In this document: in pieces, positions 60,285 to 64,000 of the stretch
Numbering within the stretch: position 1 is the first letter of the stretch
Layout: the number at the start of each line of letters is the position of its first letter
Assembly: GCF_000380565.1 (NCBI RefSeq)
Contig: NZ_AQYJ01000023.1
Span: forward strand, 124,001 to 188,000
Reading direction: 5' to 3'
DNA: 64,000 nucleotides
Source of the DNA: Microbulbifer variabilis ATCC 700307
GTDB taxonomy: Bacteria; Pseudomonadota; Gammaproteobacteria; Pseudomonadales; Cellvibrionaceae
Made by a program: the position numbers and the translations under genes
The notes under the pieces: model-generated
The model's database searches: none
The model's input: only the letters and a program-made list of their open reading frames with translations
Told to the model about the DNA's origin: nothing

Positions 60285-60728
60285 GTGCTCCCAGTATGGG
60301 CGGGAACTAATGGGGCCCATTAGATGCTAACTACTAGCGAATGGCAACTACAATACCTCGAGGTCTTGTGGGGAGGAAGCCGCTAGTAAAACTGCGAGCT
60401 GACGAACAGAAACATCCTATTAGTCTTGGCCTGGAGGCGAGGTGGTCAAGGACACGGAAGCCGTGTGATCCTGGGGTAGAGTCAATGGTTCAGTTGTGTA
60501 GTGAAAGTTCACATTCTTATCTGGGGAGATCTGTTTAGCTTGCTACTGTGAAGCTGTCAGCGTGGTCGTTGATAGAGAAGTAGTGCACTGCCATGACACT
60601 CAACTCAAGTGAAGCGCTGCTCGACACTATCGTTGGGCAGAGATTTATTACGGATATGAACCGCCCATTGCAGACCCGCACGATGGTGGGTGTGGGGGCC
60701 GGTGGCTAGAAACTACCGGCTACCCGGT
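60285..60728 (+). mobile_element. Group IIC-like intron copy F, two deletions
   Basis: 5' end GTGCTCCCAGTATGGGCGGG; about 38 bases are missing soon after (the GTGAAAGTCC region), and the domain IV block of about 225 bases is missing near 60573 as in copy B. Domain V retains GAACCGCCC; domain VI is intact and the end is CTACCCGGT. The attC core TTATATG follows. Confidence 0.8.
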
Positions 60729-61151
60729 TTATATGACTGTAAGCGTCATTTGGTAAAATTTATCATCTTCGCTTTCTGTGACAAACCCTAGGCGACCATA
60801 AAGTCTATATGCTGGACTACGTTTAAATACTCGTAGATCAATGAATTCTAGTTGTTTTTGCCTTGCAAGCTCGGTTACCTTAGAGATAACTAAAGCGCCT
60901 AACCCTTTGTTTTGTTGATTAGATAGAACTTGAATATCTCGCAGTTGACAGCGATTGTTTTCAAATGAGAGTCTAACAATCCCAAAAACTCCATCATCAT
61001 TCACTACATCATAATTCTCAAGATTTTCAATTGCACTGCATACATCTGATAAAGTCCAGTCAACGCCATACATGTCATAGTACTCCTGCATGTTGGCAAG
61101 AGTAAGTTTTGCAGATTTATCTAAGTCTTTGGTTTTAATAAATTGTATCAT
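60729..61151 (-). CDS. Cassette: GNAT-family acetyltransferase
   Basis: A 140-residue acetyltransferase. The acetyl-CoA site is LRDIQVLSNQQNKGLGALVI (the QxxGxG/A region), and SPAYRLYGRLGF closes the core. The substrate is unknown; small GNAT cassettes include antibiotic acetyltransferases, but nothing here points to one. The TAA stop is made by the attC core TTA at 60729. No intron lies between this gene and the next lipoprotein. Confidence 0.82.
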   Translation of the reverse strand: MIQFIKTKDLDKSAKLTLANMQEYYDMYGVDWTLSDVCSAIENLENYDVVNDDGVFGIVRLSFENNRCQLRDIQVLSNQQNKGLGALVISKVTELARQKQLEFIDLRVFKRSPAYRLYGRLGFVTESEDDKFYQMTLTVI

Positions 61152-61156
61152 TGGTC

Positions 61157-61220
61157 AAGTTATAACGTCTCAAACACCGGGCGTCGCGACAGTGGCGTCC
61201 GAATGATTTGACTTATTCGA
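61157..61220 (-). other. Possible degenerate attC between GNAT and lipoprotein
   Basis: TAACGTCTCAAAC (from 61162) and ATTTGACTTATT (to about 61216) could form the outer arms around CGGGCGTCGCGACAGTGGCG, but the second core is not standard. It overlaps the end of the lipoprotein gene. Confidence 0.4.
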
Positions 61221-61589
61221 AGTGAAGTGGTCAGCAATTTGAGCTTCCACTTCTTTTCTACAAATCTCAATTACTTTATCGCCCACCTCGTCATTGAATG
61301 AAGATTTAAATATGCATTGAATAAAAACGCCTTTTTCACCAGAACTAAAAGACACATTTTTGTAGCGAAGGCCCAAAAGATTACTTAAATCTTGATCTTG
61401 GAGCTCTACAACTTCTTTTTGAATTTGATGATGTAAATTTCCATTCCAGACAAGGTTAGCTATGACAGGGGCGGCCTTGAGGTTCTCCTCATGATTCTGG
61501 CCTCCCTCAACTTGAATAGTATAATTCTTTGAAGTGGATACTTCGCAAGCACCAAGAAAAAGAACGGTTATTAATAAAATGGCCCTCAT
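61170..61589 (-). CDS. Cassette: small lipoprotein
   Basis: A 139-residue predicted lipoprotein: signal RAILLITVLFLGAC with lipobox LGAC. The mature part is acidic with one more Cys pair (FIQCIFKSSF, VIEICRKEVE). Its last 15 residues overlap the putative attC. No family recognised. Confidence 0.65.
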   Translation of the reverse strand: MRAILLITVLFLGACEVSTSKNYTIQVEGGQNHEENLKAAPVIANLVWNGNLHHQIQKEVVELQDQDLSNLLGLRYKNVSFSSGEKGVFIQCIFKSSFNDEVGDKVIEICRKEVEAQIADHFTSNKSNHSDATVATPGV

Positions 61590-61613
61590 TTGAAACTCCT
61601 TACCTTGGTCTTA

Positions 61614-61683
61614 CCTCTAACGCCTAAAGCACCTGTGACAAAAAGAGCGAAGCAGCGGTTTTGACATCGGGTGCCTTAACTTG
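61614..61683 (-). other. attC left half, split by intron copy G
   Basis: It begins CCTCTAACGCCTAAAGCACC and ends GGTGCCTTAACTTG at 61683, so AGCACC and GGTGCC arms are present. Confidence 0.7.
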
Positions 61684-62312
61684 ATGAGCCCAACATGAGT
61701 GTGGACTAATTGGGATGAAAGTCCTATGTAGGAGGATCACCATTTAATGGGTTCTATTAAATGCTAACTACCAGCGAATGGCAACTGCAACACCGTGAGG
61801 TCTTGTGGGGAGGAAGCCGCTAGCAAAGACTAACAGAAACATCATACAAGGTTTAGCCTGGATGCGAGGTGGCTAAGGATACCAAAGCAGGGTGATTTAA
61901 CGGGTAGAGTCAATGATACAGTTGTGTAGTGAAAGTTCACGTTCTTATCTGGGGAGGTCTATTTAGCTTGCTGCTGTGAAGCTGTCAGCATGGTCGCTGA
62001 CTCATAAGTAGGCCTAACCTACTAGCTGCCATCGTGGGGATAGACAAAAGTGGTGGAACACAGCAGCGCCTCGGTCAGTAATGATCAAGGTGATTAAACA
62101 GAAGTTAGCTGACGGCATAGTAGTCGAATGCCAAGATTAATACCTTGGACAGGGTGACGGTCGGAACCTAAATCTATGAGTTAAAAGATAGAGCTAGCCT
62201 ACCGATATGTTTCCAGTCAGATAATATTGAGGTAGCGTACTACCATGACACTTAACTCAAATGAAGAGCTGCTCGATACTATCGTTGGGTAGAGATACAC
62301 TACGAACGCCCA
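61684..62312 (+). mobile_element. Group IIC-like intron copy G, 3' end lost
   Basis: The 5' end is mutated (ATGAGCCCAACATGAGTGTG) but follows AACTTG as in other copies. Domain I-IV sequence is present to CATTATACG-like sequence near 62305, where the match stops; domains V and VI are absent. The end position is approximate. It cannot splice. Confidence 0.75.
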
Positions 62313-62426
62313 GACCGCCAGCCTAAGCCGTGGGACTTTTTATTATGCAACAATGAACTTAGTGAATGCATAAGAAAAAGGCCTGTGGTGTAGGGCTAGT
62401 GCATTGTCTTGTTATGTATTTTCAAG
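62313..62426. other. Remnant with degenerate attC core
   Basis: About 110 bases of unmatched sequence ending in CTTGTTATGT (62408-62417), a perfect attC core joint without an intron. The 5' partner (ATGCATAAG, about 62365) is a poor match, so this may be the remains of an old cassette. Confidence 0.45.
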
Positions 62427-62966
62427 TCACCTGACCAGCGACCAACCTTTCTTTCTAGCGCTCTCCGTACAACTCATTCCTATAGCTTGAGAAATAATGC
62501 TACATGGATGTGCGAGCTGGAATATTTTTCCGTTTTCGATAGTAACCCTACTTTCTAACCTAGTGCCCATGTATATGCTTTCGAAGGCAAGTCTTTTTCG
62601 TCTTTGAATCCTATTTCCATCTTTATCAATAAACTCTAATACTTTCGGTGCCCGATAGTAATCAATAGAACTTTCCTCAAGAGCATCTACAAACTGATCA
62701 ATATTGATTTCTTGAAATTTCACTTCCTCTTCTTCGCCGAAATCAGAATATTCAAATTCCTCACCAGATAAAGAACCCGTAATAGCATCCACCAAATCAT
62801 TGTCGAACCAAATTACCCATCCTCCATAGCCCCAAATGTTGGCCTCCATAAATTCGTCAATCTCTTCACTTGTTGACGAGCTAGCCCATCCTTTAGGCTC
62901 TCCAATCTGGCTGAATAACTTCAGCTTTGGTAGCTCCTGGGTGTATACCCATAAAGTCACCATCAT
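62427..62966 (-). CDS. Cassette: unknown acidic cytoplasmic protein
   Basis: A 179-residue protein without signal or span. Blocks: IGEPKGWASSSTSEEIDEFME, GYGGWVIWFDNDLVDAITG, EEEEVKFQEINIDQFVDAL, ending HPCSIISQAIGMSCTESARKK. No family recognised. It is AT-rich and flanked on the right by the intact attC at 63014. Confidence 0.65.
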   Translation of the reverse strand: MMVTLWVYTQELPKLKLFSQIGEPKGWASSSTSEEIDEFMEANIWGYGGWVIWFDNDLVDAITGSLSGEEFEYSDFGEEEEVKFQEINIDQFVDALEESSIDYYRAPKVLEFIDKDGNRIQRRKRLAFESIYMGTRLESRVTIENGKIFQLAHPCSIISQAIGMSCTESARKKGWSLVR

Positions 62967-63013
62967 TCAGAAATTTTAATATTTGAAGTTTCATTTTTTC
63001 TATACACTCTTAC

Positions 63014-63074
63014 ACATAACGCTTTGCCAACGGGCGACCCTGTAGGGTCGTCGCGTTTGGGCAACTTGTTATGT
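63014..63074 (-). other. attC site, uninterrupted, canonical
   Basis: ACATAACGCTTTGCC on the left and GGGCAACTTGTTATGT on the right form the outer core sites, with an inner perfect palindrome GGCGACCCTGTAGGGTCG in between. This 61-base site is the clearest integron recombination site in the window and shows what the split sites looked like before insertion. Confidence 0.85.
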
Positions 63075-63120
63075 ATTGTATTATCTGCACTGTAGGCACA
63101 ATTTTAATTTCTTATTGAAA

Positions 63121-63603
63121 TCAATGTTTACCCTTAATCTTGGTTACTATCTCATTAATTAATTCAGCAGGTAATAACGATTTAGACAAGTACTGCTGCC
63201 CCCCAGATTTAGCTACCAAAATAAGCCCTAAATCGGTTTCAATAATACGCTCGATATCTGCCCATGACAGAGCTGTTATCGTATAAGGATTCTGTGTCTG
63301 GATTCCATCCTTATCTATGGTTAATTTCACTTCACTACCGGCACTTTTCCCAAGCATCTGCCGTGCTAACCACCAAGCTCGTCGAAATCGAATGTGAATC
63401 AGTTCCAGCACGCCTAATGCAATTAACGTGCAACTTGCGATCTTAGGTTGCTCAGTAAATAACAGTAATCCCGCACCAGAAGATAATAGTAATGTAGGAA
63501 GAAGATAATTGGGCTTGACATTTTTCCCATAGGGTAGAGACTGATCATAGCATTCGGCAAGGTAATCTCTAGATAAGGTAAATTGAGTATTAAAAGGCTG
63601 CAT
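63121..63603 (-). CDS. Cassette: YcxB-like membrane protein
   Basis: A 160-residue protein with a two-span hydrophobic hairpin (LLPTLLLSSGAGLLLF and IASCTLIALGVLELIHI) and a C-terminal domain, KLTIDKDGIQTQN... ALSWADIERIIET...YLSKSLLPAE, typical of the YcxB-like family. Function of this family is unknown. First complete cassette from the right edge. Confidence 0.75.
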   Translation of the reverse strand: MQPFNTQFTLSRDYLAECYDQSLPYGKNVKPNYLLPTLLLSSGAGLLLFTEQPKIASCTLIALGVLELIHIRFRRAWWLARQMLGKSAGSEVKLTIDKDGIQTQNPYTITALSWADIERIIETDLGLILVAKSGGQQYLSKSLLPAELINEIVTKIKGKH

Positions 63604-63718
63604 AAAAACAACTTATTGTGTCTGGTAAATTTGTCGTAGCACTACAGTGAGTGTCAGGATGATTCTTTAAGCTAATGTCAATTACGCCACATCTTTCAAT
63701 AAGATCTGACTTAGCCCT

Positions 63719-63788
63719 ACATAACGCCCTGAGCAACGGAAAATTACGGAATCGAAGGCGTAGTAATTTGTCCGCTTGCCTAAATTTG
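63719..63788 (-). other. attC left half, split by intron copy H
   Basis: It begins ACATAACGCCCTGAGC and ends CTAAATTTG at 63788. CGGAAAATTA pairs with TAATTTGTCCG in the arms. Confidence 0.75.
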
Positions 63789-64000
63789 GCACGCCCAGCA
63801 TGGGCGTGGACTAATGGGGTGAAAGTCCCGTGTAGGAAGATCACCGTTTAATGGGCGCCATTAAATGCTAACTACCAGAGAATGGCAACTGCAATACGGT
63901 GAGGTCTTTTGGGGGGGAAGCAGCAATACTACGAGCTGGCGAACAGAAACATCCTATAAGGCTTAGCCTGGATACGAGGTGGCCAAGGACACCGAAGCCG
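63789..64000 (+). mobile_element. Group IIC-like intron copy H, cut by window end
   Basis: 5' end GCACGCCCAGCATGGGCGTG, then GGGGTGAAAGTCCCG. It runs to the window edge, so its 3' end and any ORF cannot be judged. It would be the place to look for a reverse transcriptase-bearing copy. Confidence 0.85.

Noticed and set aside
52677-64000. The repeats as insertion sequences or MITEs
   Set aside because: They have no terminal inverted repeats, no transposase and no target duplications; the two ends are the different ends of a group II intron.

Overview
The window is gammaproteobacterial chromosome. The run isc genes, ndk, rlmN, pilF, rodZ, ispG, hisS, yfgM, bamB, der, together with a fused nuoCD, fits the Pseudomonadales/Cellvibrionales. 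My best guess is a marine Cellvibrionales bacterium such as Microbulbifer, because of the many c-type haem and TonB proteins, but nothing in the window proves the genus.

1-18 kb: conserved housekeeping genes on the + strand. These are the end of iscA, then hscB-hscA-fdx-iscX (Fe-S assembly), ndk, rlmN, then pilF-rodZ-ispG-hisS-yfgM-bamB-der. Two paralogous di-haem peroxidase-like lipoproteins sit between rlmN and pilF, the first with an 11-unit GATCCC tract coding for (Asp-Pro)11.

18-36 kb: less conserved accessory genes. They include a GabD-like dehydrogenase, TrmO, two closely related metallo-beta-lactamase-fold proteins about 10 kb apart, a SAM methyltransferase, a GFA-type zinc protein, a large di-haem oxidoreductase, a glycosyltransferase after a 1.2 kb AT-rich gap, a thiol-redox cluster (DsbD/ScsB-like, redoxin, TlpA-like), an Asp/Glu racemase and a TonB-dependent receptor.

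36-52 kb: a complete 13-gene respiratory complex I operon, nuoA-B-CD-E-F-G-H-I-J-K-L-M-N, on the minus strand.

52.4-64 kb: the most unusual part, which I read as the distal end of a chromosomal integron cassette array. Small AT-rich genes all lie on the minus strand: methyltransferase, broken SMI1/KNR4-like gene, CPBP protease plus lipoprotein, unknowns, cold-shock protein, GNAT, lipoprotein, YcxB-like. Each is followed by an attC-like imperfect palindrome. Most attC sites are split at one fixed point (TTG / TTA) by a copy of a 0.45-0.7 kb repeat on the plus strand, opposite to the cassettes. The repeat has the hallmarks of a group IIC intron: a GTGCG-type 5' end, a GGTGAAAGTCC motif, a domain V of the form GAACCGCC...GGTGGTGTG, and a perfect domain VI hairpin ending CTACCCGAT. 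It has no reverse transcriptase ORF. Eight copies are visible: two essentially full, several with internal deletions, one without its 5' end, one without its 3' end and one cut by the window edge. The array meets the nuo side through a frameshifted 3' fragment of valS. Cassette orientation predicts that intI and attI lie beyond the right edge.
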